A stretch of 20,246 bases of DNA from Chloroflexota bacterium (GCA_005240105.1 SBAT01000426.1:1-20246); one strand, 5' to 3'. Positions 7,491 to 14,547 are shown, counted from the stretch's first letter. The notes: generated by a model not told the origin, from the letters alone. Translations and numbers: made by a program.

Positions 7491-7573
7491 TGGGCGGCGC
7501 TGGGTTCGAACCAGCGTAGGCTTACGCCAACGAGTTTACAGCCCGTCTCCTTTAGCCACTCGGACAGCCGCCC
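7491..7573 (-). tRNA. tRNA-Tyr (anticodon GUA)
   Basis: The cloverleaf has acceptor GGGCGGC/GCCGCCC, anticodon stem ACGGG/CTCGT (one G-U pair) with loop CTGTAAA, and T arm GCTGG-TTCGAAC-CCAGC. A long variable arm containing GGC-GTAA-GCC marks it as a class II tRNA. Anticodon GTA with that arm identifies tyrosine. Discriminator A is followed by AATTTTTTT, so CCA is not encoded. It is the middle gene of a three-tRNA cluster upstream of tuf. Confidence 0.95.
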
Positions 7574-7582
7574 CCATAAATT

Positions 7583-7654
7583 AGCCGGTGATGGGAATCG
7601 AACCCGCAACCTACGGTTTACAAAACCGTTGCTCTGCCATTGAGCTACACCGGC
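7583..7654 (-). tRNA. tRNA-Thr (anticodon UGU)
   Basis: The cloverleaf has acceptor GCCGGTG/CACCGGC, D stem GCTC/GAGC, anticodon stem ACGGT/ACCGT with loop TTTGTAA, and T loop TTCGATT. Anticodon TGT reads ACA/ACG threonine codons. The T stem GCGGG/CCCAT has one C-A mismatch and one G-U pair. CCA is not encoded. It is the first tRNA of the cluster, 35 bp after the rlmB stop. Confidence 0.93.
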
Positions 7655-7672
7655 ACAAGCGAGCGAAGGCAA

Positions 7673-7701
7673 ATTTTACCATGTCAAATTCAGGCTTTGA
7701 A
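7673..7701 (-). promoter_or_regulatory. Candidate promoter of the tRNA-tuf unit
   Basis: On the minus strand TTCAAA (7701-7696) and TAAAAT (7678-7673) are 17 bp apart, overlapping the last codons of rlmB. Transcription would start about 12 nt before tRNA-Thr(UGU). This spacing is typical of tRNA promoters. The -35 matches consensus at 4 of 6 positions. Read-through from rlmB is the alternative or additional source of transcript. Confidence 0.45.
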
Positions 7702-8658
7702 GGCTTTTTTGCTATTAGCACTTGGCATGTTCTGGCGTACGACCTCGTAAAAAAGAATTCCTGCCGCCACCGAGGCATTCAACGATTCGACCTTGCCAAG
7801 CATTGGTAATTTTACCAAAAAGTCACAATGCTCGCGCATTAGCCGCGACATGCCTTGACCTTCGGAGCCGATGACCACAGCTAAAGGACGTTTTAAGTCC
7901 GAATCACAATACATTTCTTCAGCATAGACATCCAAGCCAACAACCCAGAAACCAAATTTCTTCAAGGTCTCGATTGCAAAAACCAAATTAGACACGCGGA
8001 CTACTGGCAAAGAGGCAATTGCGCCGGCACTTATCTTGGCCACGGTTGAGGTCAATCCGGTAGCACGCCTTTGTGGAACCAACAAAGCTTTCACACCGGC
8101 AGCTTCGGCTGTGCGAATAATTGCCCCCAGATTATGTGGGTCTTCGATGCCGTCGGCAACAGCGACCATATATCCTTCCATATTGGATCCGGCAAGTTCT
8201 GCTTTTTGCCTGTCCAGTTCCAGCTTTACTAAAAAGGCTTCCAGAGGCCACATTTCTGCAGCACTTATCAATGCCAAAACGCCTTGATGGCGCTTGTCCG
8301 GTCCGACAATTTGATCCAGTTTTCGCTTCTCACAAAATTGCACCGGAACCTTTTGAGACTTGGCTAATTCCAGGATGCGATCTATGCGACCGTCGTGGGC
8401 AAGCCCGTTTTGGATGAGGAGCTTGTTAATCTTTATTCCGGAGAGGCGTTTAAGTTCCTTTATGTCCGGCAGCTTGATTGACTGACCGCCACCGGCCACC
8501 TTCAGTTTAGATAGGGCATCGAGCACTTGCCCTTCATTGGCAAAGCTTTGCAATGGGCTCTTATCACCAGATTGCCCAGCGTCGGCCTGCTCTAGAAATG
8601 AGAGCACGGCATTTTTGCCAAAAACTAATTCCTCTGAATTGATCATATGTATAGGCAT
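7690..8658 (-). CDS. rlmB: TrmH/SpoU-family 23S rRNA 2'-O-methyltransferase (RlmB-like) with N-terminal insertion
   Basis: This 322-residue protein has the three SPOUT motifs of the TrmH/RlmB group: DGIEDPHNLGAIIRTAEAAG (169-188), VIGSEGQGM (262-270) and LPMLGKVESLNASVAAG (284-300). RlmB methylates the ribose of a 23S rRNA guanosine (Gm2251 in E. coli) using SAM. The N-terminal substrate-binding domain starts with LVFGKNAVLSFLE (11-23) but resumes only at INKLLIQNG (77-85). About 45 extra residues lie between, so the protein exceeds the usual length of about 250. An ATG four codons in (8646) is an alternative start. It lies 35 bp upstream of the tRNA cluster on the same strand. Confidence 0.88.
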   Translation of the reverse strand: MPIHMINSEELVFGKNAVLSFLEQADAGQSGDKSPLQSFANEGQVLDALSKLKVAGGGQSIKLPDIKELKRLSGIKINKLLIQNGLAHDGRIDRILELAKSQKVPVQFCEKRKLDQIVGPDKRHQGVLALISAAEMWPLEAFLVKLELDRQKAELAGSNMEGYMVAVADGIEDPHNLGAIIRTAEAAGVKALLVPQRRATGLTSTVAKISAGAIASLPVVRVSNLVFAIETLKKFGFWVVGLDVYAEEMYCDSDLKRPLAVVIGSEGQGMSRLMREHCDFLVKLPMLGKVESLNASVAAGILFYEVVRQNMPSANSKKAFKA

Positions 8659-8691
8659 AGCTTACCCGGTTTCCCAGGTAAAGCAGCATTA

Positions 8692-8979
8692 ATGAAATGG
8701 GCAAACCCCCATGGACACGAGCCCAGCTCCGGTTTTATGCTGATTCCGGGCAACGTGCACAAAAAAATCATGCTATTTGACGTCTTTTTCTTAGGTCTAC
8801 CCGTAATGTTCGGTCTCATGTTCGGCTATTTCGCCGTCAAAGAGGCATCCATACATTTTTGGCGTCCAACTTTTTGTATTGTCGCCTACTCCACGTACTA
8901 CATAGCCGGCGGCCGCGAAGTTGTCTTGTATTTCACCACCGCCGCCATGATGGCCTTCGGCTGGGTGTCGATTTTGTAA
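8692..8979 (+). CDS. Small putative integral membrane protein, unknown function
   Basis: From the ATG at 8692 this frame gives 95 residues with three likely membrane segments: LFDVFFLGLPVMFGLMFGYF, CIVAYSTYYIAGG and VVLYFTTAAMMAFGW. No family was recognised. An upstream in-frame ATG at 8647 would overlap the rlmB start, so the 8692 start is preferred, with a weak AGGTAAAG about 10 nt before it. A later Met (8737) is also possible. It is divergent from rlmB and precedes the repeat at 8994. The membrane-protein composition supports coding, but it could be lineage-specific. Confidence 0.55.
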   Translation: MKWANPHGHEPSSGFMLIPGNVHKKIMLFDVFFLGLPVMFGLMFGYFAVKEASIHFWRPTFCIVAYSTYYIAGGREVVLYFTTAAMMAFGWVSIL

Positions 8980-8993
8980 GGTTAAATAAGTAG

Positions 8994-9114
8994 AAGCGAA
9001 GCAAGAGCTGCGGTGAGCAGGTCGCAGCGGCGCGCAGCCCGGTTGCCGGATGGCAAGCGAAGGTGAAGGCGAAGCGTTATGAATAACGCTTCGCCGGAAC
9101 CGGAGCGTTATGTG
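8994..9114 (+). repeat. Dispersed intergenic repeat, copy 1, with a 13-bp hairpin
   Basis: This non-coding stretch shares ordered blocks with the reverse complement of 11118-11216: AGCGAAGCAAGAGCTGCG, then TGAGCAG, GCCGGATGGC, AGCGAAGG and CCGGAGCGTT. It also contains a perfect inverted repeat, GGCGAAGCGTTAT (9068-9080) and ATAACGCTTCGCC (9083-9095), with a 2-nt loop, which copy 2 lacks. It fills most of the gap before the three-gene membrane/acyltransferase operon. The exact element ends are not clear from two copies. Confidence 0.75.
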
Positions 9115-9129
9115 AGGTAAAATATCAAG

Positions 9130-9573
9130 ATGCCGAAATTGCCGCTACATATTTGGTTCGGGCTAATTCTTGCTGTGGTCCTGGATACTGCCGTTCAAAT
9201 CAGCTGGAAAGCCGCTGAGATGAATATTCCCAGCTCAGCCACGGCTATTGAAACGATTTTGGGTACGCTTGCTCAGCCTTTGTTCATTGGAGCAGCATTG
9301 ATATTTGTTGTGCAGTACGTCAATTGGATGCATGTGCTGAAGCATGTTGATTTGAGTTTTGCACAGCCGATTACTTCTCTAAGCAACATCACCATCTTGC
9401 TTTTTTCAGCGACGCTCCTTCATGAAGATGTCACCCTAACACGATGGGCAGGCGTTGCGCTTATTCTTGCCGGAGTCTGGTTTATCAGTACGACTAAGCA
9501 CAAGACGGATCTGGAAGACCTGACTCGCGAAGTGAAAAAAGACTTGTCACTCTCTGAAGCGGGGAGTAAGTAA
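9130..9573 (+). CDS. EamA/SMR-like half-size membrane transporter subunit, first of a pair
   Basis: This 147-residue protein has four predicted TM helices, from LHIWFGLILAVVLDTAVQIS near residue 6 to WAGVALILAGVWFISTT near 106. The order resembles a half EamA (DMT superfamily) unit like SMR or ArnE/ArnF. The motif VDLSFAQPITSLSN before the last helices fits the family. A charged cytosolic tail (KHKTDLEDLTREVKKDLSLS) follows. Its stop overlaps the next start as TAATG, so the two are likely co-translated and may pair as a heterodimer. The substrate is unknown. ArnE/F homologues flip lipid-linked aminoarabinose, but no other arn gene is here. TGAGGT lies upstream of the ATG. Confidence 0.75.
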   Translation: MPKLPLHIWFGLILAVVLDTAVQISWKAAEMNIPSSATAIETILGTLAQPLFIGAALIFVVQYVNWMHVLKHVDLSFAQPITSLSNITILLFSATLLHEDVTLTRWAGVALILAGVWFISTTKHKTDLEDLTREVKKDLSLSEAGSK

Positions 9574-9893
9574 TGCAGTTATTGGGATTACTTCTTGTTC
9601 TTGGTACAGTGGCACTGGAGTCGTGTTGCCAGTTTTGTTTCAAGAAAGGTGCCACTTCTGACAATTCCAGAAGATGGATAGTGCTGGCAATAAGTATCTA
9701 CGTCATGCAAGTCATGCTCTGGTCTTATGTTTTGCACCTGGTTGACGTAAGCATTGCACATCCTATGTGCAGCCTAAGTCTTGTCGGTGTGGCTCTTTTG
9801 TCTCTCTTCTTTTTAAAAGAAAGGCTGACGGCACAGAGATGGATGGGCATCGTTCTGATTATTAGTGGTACCACCATGGTAGGACTGAGGTAA
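9573..9893 (+). CDS. EamA/SMR-like half-size membrane transporter subunit, second of a pair
   Basis: This 106-residue protein has four predicted TM helices: residues 1-18, 34-52, about 63-80 and WMGIVLIISGTTMVGL at 89-104. It resembles the preceding protein and ArnF/SMR-type halves, with VDVSIAHPMCSLSLVGVALL and the conserved glutamate-containing LKERL before the final helix. ATG overlaps the upstream stop (TAATG) and its own stop overlaps the next gene in the same way. Two unequal halves made together suggest a heterodimeric transporter or flippase. The substrate cannot be read from the sequence. Confidence 0.75.
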   Translation: MQLLGLLLVLGTVALESCCQFCFKKGATSDNSRRWIVLAISIYVMQVMLWSYVLHLVDVSIAHPMCSLSLVGVALLSLFFLKERLTAQRWMGIVLIISGTTMVGLR

Positions 9894-11095
9894 TGAAGGA
9901 AAATCCGGTGACAATTACCTGGTTTGAAAAGGCAAATGAGATTGACGAAAATCTCTGGCGCGATTGCTTTCCAGCTCCGCTGGAGGGTTCGTGGTGGTAC
10001 AAAACGCTGGACGGCAGCCAACTTCACGATCAATTCAAGTTTGCTTATGCTCTTATCTCTATTGATAAATTCCCCGTCGGCATAGCCCCTGTTTTTTCCA
10101 TGAAGGTGCCCATTGATCTAGTCATGCCGCCGGCTATTTCGTTTGTGCTTAAGACACTCAGCAAATTCAAGGCGAGTTTGGCTTATCAACATACTTTATT
10201 TATAGGTTCACCATGTGCTGAAGAAGGTACTGTTGGTCTCGTGCCGGGAGTTCACCTGTCACAAATCGCTCATGAGCTTTTCGCAGCTGTTGAAGCAAAG
10301 GCTGCCGCTCTCAATGCACCAATGATTGTCTGGAAAGACATGAATGAATATGATGCTGAAACTCTCGATGGTTTAACAGAAGAATTTAGCATGTTCCGCA
10401 TGGTTAGTTTCCCTGGCACGCTTGTGCAATTGTCCAGCGATCGGATTGAGGATTACTACAAAAGTCTCAAGGGTTCAAAACGGCACAACCTCAAGAAAAA
10501 ATTGAAGCGGAGCCAACAACTCATTGGACTGGATACAGAAGTAATTCAAAATCCAGGACCAGAAGTCCTCAAGGAAATACTGGGACTTTTCTACCAAACA
10601 TACGACCGGGCAAAGACTAAATTTGAAAAATTGACACCGGAATTCTTCCAGTTAATTGCCAGTTGGGACACGTCCTGGTTTGTATTATTACGCTCAAGCG
10701 AAACTAAAGATCTGGTTGCATTCATGCTCTTATTCCGCTTTAAAGACCGCGTAATCAACAAATTCCTGGGCATTGACTATCACCAATCAGATTCATTCCA
10801 CCTCTACTTCCGCCTCTGGGAATCGGCTCTAAACTGGGTCCTGAAATCCGGTGCCAGCGAATTTCAGAGCGGACAGACAGGCTATAGAGCCAAGCTGGAC
10901 GTCGGACATAGCCTTGTGCCGTTAACCAACTATTGCAAACACAAAAATCCAGTTATCAACAAAGTCTTCGCCACTATCGCTAAAGACATCTCCTGGAGTT
11001 CGCTGGATAGCGACCTTGAGACATTTCTAAAAGCCCAGGCAACAAAAACATCAACCGAAAAGCAAGTAGAGCTTGCCGTTCCTGTTCGCAATTGA
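9893..11095 (+). CDS. GNAT-superfamily (FemAB/BioF2-like) acyltransferase, substrate unknown
   Basis: This 400-residue soluble protein looks like a two-lobed GNAT acyltransferase of the FemAB_like/Acetyltransf_6 type (COG3146-related by motif resemblance). Diagnostic parts are the basic stretch YYKSLKGSKRHNLKKKLKRS (188-207), then FLGIDY with LYFRLWESALNWVLKSG (304-320), and FQSGQTGYRAKLDVGHSLVP (324-343). Members transfer acyl or aminoacyl groups to amines, as in peptidoglycan or lipid modification. It is the third gene of an operon with two small DMT-type membrane proteins (TAATG overlap), so its product or substrate may be moved across the membrane by them. That link is inferred. No terminator is obvious after it. 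Confidence 0.72.
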   Translation: MKENPVTITWFEKANEIDENLWRDCFPAPLEGSWWYKTLDGSQLHDQFKFAYALISIDKFPVGIAPVFSMKVPIDLVMPPAISFVLKTLSKFKASLAYQHTLFIGSPCAEEGTVGLVPGVHLSQIAHELFAAVEAKAAALNAPMIVWKDMNEYDAETLDGLTEEFSMFRMVSFPGTLVQLSSDRIEDYYKSLKGSKRHNLKKKLKRSQQLIGLDTEVIQNPGPEVLKEILGLFYQTYDRAKTKFEKLTPEFFQLIASWDTSWFVLLRSSETKDLVAFMLLFRFKDRVINKFLGIDYHQSDSFHLYFRLWESALNWVLKSGASEFQSGQTGYRAKLDVGHSLVPLTNYCKHKNPVINKVFATIAKDISWSSLDSDLETFLKAQATKTSTEKQVELAVPVRN

Positions 11096-11117
11096 TTTAC
11101 AATCGGGCGCATATTTC

Positions 11118-11240
11118 AAACAACGCTCCGGCGCAGCAGAGCCAGCGCCTTCGCTAGCCATCCGGCTAGCGTCATTCGCTTCGCGACGAACTGCTCATCG
11201 CAGCTCTTGCTTCGCTCCATGCGAACCCTTAAACAACGCT
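11118..11240 (-). repeat. Dispersed intergenic repeat, copy 2 (opposite orientation)
   Basis: The reverse complement of this stretch follows the same block order as 8994-9114, including AGCGAAGCAAGAGCTGCG, TGAGCAG, GCCGGATGGC, AGCGAAGG and CCGGAGCGTT. Segments between the blocks diverge, and a different local palindrome (GCTAGCC...GGCTAGC) is present. The 10-mer AAACAACGCT occurs at both edges (11118-11127 and 11231-11240). It occupies most of the 232-bp gap between the acyltransferase and the sensor kinase. The rest of the gap (11241-11327) carries only the kinase 5' region. Confidence 0.72.
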
Positions 11241-11327
11241 AATAGCCAATTTGGTATGTTGGTATTAGGAGAGTGCTAATCGCTTTGGGAGACAGTTTCC
11301 TAAATCCTTTGTAGAAAAGGCGAAGCA

Positions 11328-14222
11328 GTGCCAAATAGTTCACAACTGAGACAATTCCTCAAAACTTGCTCGCTATGCTTGAGCATCACGGCCTCGGTCA
11401 TAGCAGTTTTGATTTTACTGGCCTATTCCGGGCTCATATTGCCCATACCGTCTACGCTCATTACAAATATTGCCGGCAGCGAAGAAGCAATATCCGTCAT
11501 TCTCTTTAGCCTGGCAACAATTCTTCTAACCAGAGGAAAAGGACTAAAACTCTTACGCTGCCTGGGTCTTTCCCTGTCCATCTGTCTTTTAGCAGCAGGT
11601 CTTGTGGGACTTATAGGCTGCAATTTGAACCTATCTTGTGCAACTGATCAAGCAGGCAAATTTGCAGTACAACTGACAGCCGGGCAGTCACAACAGGCTG
11701 GTTTTAGCCTGTACTACCTAGAACTAGTATTAACCGGCGTTTCGCTTTTGCTCCTGCGCTCTACCAAATTTCACCTCGATCAAGTGTGGCGTTATACAAG
11801 CCAACTGCTCTTTTTGTCACCATTCATATCAATCGCCAGTCAACTCGTAGATTTTAGTTTTATCCAGCAGTTTATCCGCTTCAGCTATATGCCGACCAAT
11901 ACGGCATTCTTATACCTACTTGCCGTTTCTGCCCTGACGCTCTCCCGCTTTGACGTGGGACTGGGTGCTCTTCTAAGCAATAACAAAATTACCGGCATGG
12001 TGGCAAGACGACTTTATCCCACAATGATTGTACTTTTAGTTTGGCTGGCACTTGTTGAACCGGGCAGCCTGTCTGAAGGTTTCTTCCTAACTTCTCTGAG
12101 CTTGGCAATATTTGCTATCTGCCTCATTTGCTCATATCTATTAGCAATTATTGCCTGGAGCGGCGACACTATGAAGAGCCTAAAGCGATCGCACGCTCTG
12201 GCTCAGGAAGAGATGTTGGTTGAACTTGCCCAAGCTCGCGACCAAGCATTGGCTGCCTCGCGGCTAAAATCGGAGTTCTTAGCCAATATGTCGCACGAAA
12301 TCCGCACGCCGTTAAATGCCGTCATAGGCATGAGTGACTTGCTTTCACGCACAAAACTCAGCTACGAACAACTGCAATACGCAAACATCATAAACAATTC
12401 CGGCGAAAATCTACTGGAACTGATCAATGACATTCTTGATTTTTCCAAGATTGAAGCAGGCAAACTTGGTCTGGAGTTAGTTGACTTTGATGTATTGTCT
12501 CTGGTAGAAGGGACCGCGGAAATGCTGGCTAATAAGTCACGCGAAAAAAATATTTCGCTTATGACCTATGTTTCACCGGATATCCCAGCCCCCGTATCCG
12601 GAGATCAAGCACGGATAAGACAAGTCTTGCTAAATTTGCTTAGCAATAGCGTCAAATTCACAGACCAGGGTGAGGTGACTATTAGAGCAACTGTAAATGG
12701 CTTCAAGGACGACGATGTCGTTGTTCGCTTTGCCGTTTCGGACACGGGCATTGGCATCGAAGAAGAAGAAATGGACCAATTGTTTGAGCCGTTTACTCAA
12801 GCCAATCAAGCAATTGCACGCCAGTATGGCGGAACAGGTCTAGGTTTATCAATTTGCAAACGCTTGGTTGAATTAATGGGCGGTCAGCTTGAATTAACAA
12901 GCAAACCGGGCAAGGGTTCAACATTCTGGTTTACCGTTCCGCTTAAAATCAGCCAAGCTGCTGTCGCTAAACCGGATGCAGGTGAATTCGCTCTGGAAAA
13001 CACTCACCTTCTCATAGTGGAAGGCTTAAGTGGTGCCAAGGAAATAGTGGAGTCCTACGCACAATCTTGGGGAATGCGCTCGTCATCAGCTAAGAATGGC
13101 AGCGAGGCTTTGTCAGCTTTAGTTAGCTCACCTGCTACAGATCCGTTTCACGTCGCCATCGTCGACGGAGCAATGGGACAAGATTTGGTCCTACAATTAT
13201 CGAGGTCGCTCAAAGACATTCAAGCACTGGCAGATTTAAAGCTTGTCTTGATGAGTGCCTCAGAAGATCAAACGCTTGGTCAAAAGGCACTGGAAGCAGG
13301 TTATTCAGCATATCTGCAAAAACCAATCAAGCAATCACAATTGTTTGACTGCATCGCCAATGTGCTCGTCGGCTTGCCGGAAAAAGAAAAGGTCACAAAC
13401 CAAACCGGCACGACTATACCAAAAGACCGCGGAGGCTCAGGAAAATCAATTCTGGTAGTGGAAGACAATGCCATCAATCAGAAAGTAGTTTTGCTGATGC
13501 TCAAAGAGCTCGGCTATGCAGCACACGCTGTGGGTAATGGCAAAGAAGCAGTACAGGCTGTCTCAAGAACAAAATATGGACTGGTACTAATGGATTGCCA
13601 GATGCCTGAAATGAACGGTTTTGAGGCAACGAATGCCATTCGCAAACTCGATGCCCTCACGGGCAGGCATACGCCGATTGTTGCCCTCACCGCTCATGCA
13701 ATGTCGGAAGACAGAGATCAGTGCCTCTCGGCCGGCATGGATGATTACATTAGCAAGCCAGTCACATCAAAGAAACTAGGAGAAATCCTCAACCGCTGGC
13801 TCGATCAATCAGGACCAGTTAGATTTATACAAAAGCTGGCTGACATCAAACCTATTGCAGAAGATACTAAACATATTGCCGCACCAATTGATTTGGAAGT
13901 ATTTGAGGAGACCTATGGTCACAAAGCAGGCTCGGAGCTGCTGAAAGAGTATGTTGAATCAACCTCGACAATGCTTGCCCAAATTTCTCTTAGTGTCGAT
14001 AACAAAGACTTGAACACTCTGAGGTTCTTTGTGCACAAACTCAAGGGATCGTGTGCGGCGGTCTATGCCACCGAAATGGTTCTGATTAGTCGCGAAATTG
14101 AAGAAGCAATCAAGGGCGAAGAATGGAATGACCTTGAGAAACAAATCAAAGCGCTCAATTCAGCATTCAGCCGTCTTTGTTCTTACTTACAACAAAAAAT
14201 CTTGACATCGACGGAGCTTTAA
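11328..14222 (+). CDS. Hybrid sensor histidine kinase (8 TM-HisKA-HATPase-REC-REC-HPt)
   Basis: This 964-residue BarA-type phosphorelay kinase starts at GTG with AAAAGG upstream. Residues 1-280 form about eight TM helices without a recognised ligand domain. A helical linker leads to HisKA with FLANMSHEIRTPLN (phospho-His323). The ATPase domain has N440 in LLNLLSNSVKF, DTGIGI (472-477), FEPFTQ and GGTGLGLSI (501-509). REC1 (about 558-680) keeps Asp613 and Lys665, but its acidic start reads LLIVEGL instead of a DD/ED pair. REC2 (707-825) is intact with Glu712/Asp713, Asp756 (LMDCQMPEMNG) and Lys810. The HPt domain has His903 in FVHKLKGSCAA. No partner response regulator is adjacent, so its output is unknown. 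Confidence 0.95.
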   Translation: MPNSSQLRQFLKTCSLCLSITASVIAVLILLAYSGLILPIPSTLITNIAGSEEAISVILFSLATILLTRGKGLKLLRCLGLSLSICLLAAGLVGLIGCNLNLSCATDQAGKFAVQLTAGQSQQAGFSLYYLELVLTGVSLLLLRSTKFHLDQVWRYTSQLLFLSPFISIASQLVDFSFIQQFIRFSYMPTNTAFLYLLAVSALTLSRFDVGLGALLSNNKITGMVARRLYPTMIVLLVWLALVEPGSLSEGFFLTSLSLAIFAICLICSYLLAIIAWSGDTMKSLKRSHALAQEEMLVELAQARDQALAASRLKSEFLANMSHEIRTPLNAVIGMSDLLSRTKLSYEQLQYANIINNSGENLLELINDILDFSKIEAGKLGLELVDFDVLSLVEGTAEMLANKSREKNISLMTYVSPDIPAPVSGDQARIRQVLLNLLSNSVKFTDQGEVTIRATVNGFKDDDVVVRFAVSDTGIGIEEEEMDQLFEPFTQANQAIARQYGGTGLGLSICKRLVELMGGQLELTSKPGKGSTFWFTVPLKISQAAVAKPDAGEFALENTHLLIVEGLSGAKEIVESYAQSWGMRSSSAKNGSEALSALVSSPATDPFHVAIVDGAMGQDLVLQLSRSLKDIQALADLKLVLMSASEDQTLGQKALEAGYSAYLQKPIKQSQLFDCIANVLVGLPEKEKVTNQTGTTIPKDRGGSGKSILVVEDNAINQKVVLLMLKELGYAAHAVGNGKEAVQAVSRTKYGLVLMDCQMPEMNGFEATNAIRKLDALTGRHTPIVALTAHAMSEDRDQCLSAGMDDYISKPVTSKKLGEILNRWLDQSGPVRFIQKLADIKPIAEDTKHIAAPIDLEVFEETYGHKAGSELLKEYVESTSTMLAQISLSVDNKDLNTLRFFVHKLKGSCAAVYATEMVLISREIEEAIKGEEWNDLEKQIKALNSAFSRLCSYLQQKILTSTEL

Positions 14223-14440
14223 TTGCTTCCGTGCCTCAACTGCTGAGCTTCGGCCAGCGAGCGCATGGAAATCTTGTGCTTCTTGAGCCAGCGTGAAATA
14301 GTATTGGGATCACACCAGCGGTTTTCCGTTTCCCGGTAAATACGGGCAATCTCGACTGTACTCAGCTTTTCCTTAACGTACTTTTGGTACAGCCAGTCAC
14401 GGTCTTGGTATAGTGTCGTGCTTCGTAAGCTTTTGCCCAT
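14219..14440 (-). CDS. Small HTH-like protein, function unknown
   Basis: This 73-residue basic protein has DRDWLYQKYVKEKLSTVEIA followed by CDPNTISRWLKKHKISMRS. That pattern resembles a short helix-turn-helix of the kind found in resolvase-like or homing-endonuclease-associated DNA-binding domains. No catalytic part is present. It converges with the sensor kinase: the palindrome TTAA (14219-14222) provides both stop codons. The ATG lacks a strong Shine-Dalgarno (GGGGTCG is the nearest). It could be a small transcription regulator or a remnant of a mobile-element gene. Confidence 0.6.
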   Translation of the reverse strand: MGKSLRSTTLYQDRDWLYQKYVKEKLSTVEIARIYRETENRWCDPNTISRWLKKHKISMRSLAEAQQLRHGSN

Positions 14441-14547
14441 CTTTTACGACCCCAGCCTTAATCTGCTAGTGAATATAGTCATAATTTCATTGTGTTCCGT
14501 TTAAGTGCTTCTGACAAGAGATAATCGATGAATTATCATGTATTTCC

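Noticed and set aside
11073..11279. 68-codon plus-strand frame across repeat copy 2
   Set aside because: It consists of the acyltransferase end in another frame plus repeat sequence. No family and no ribosome-binding site.
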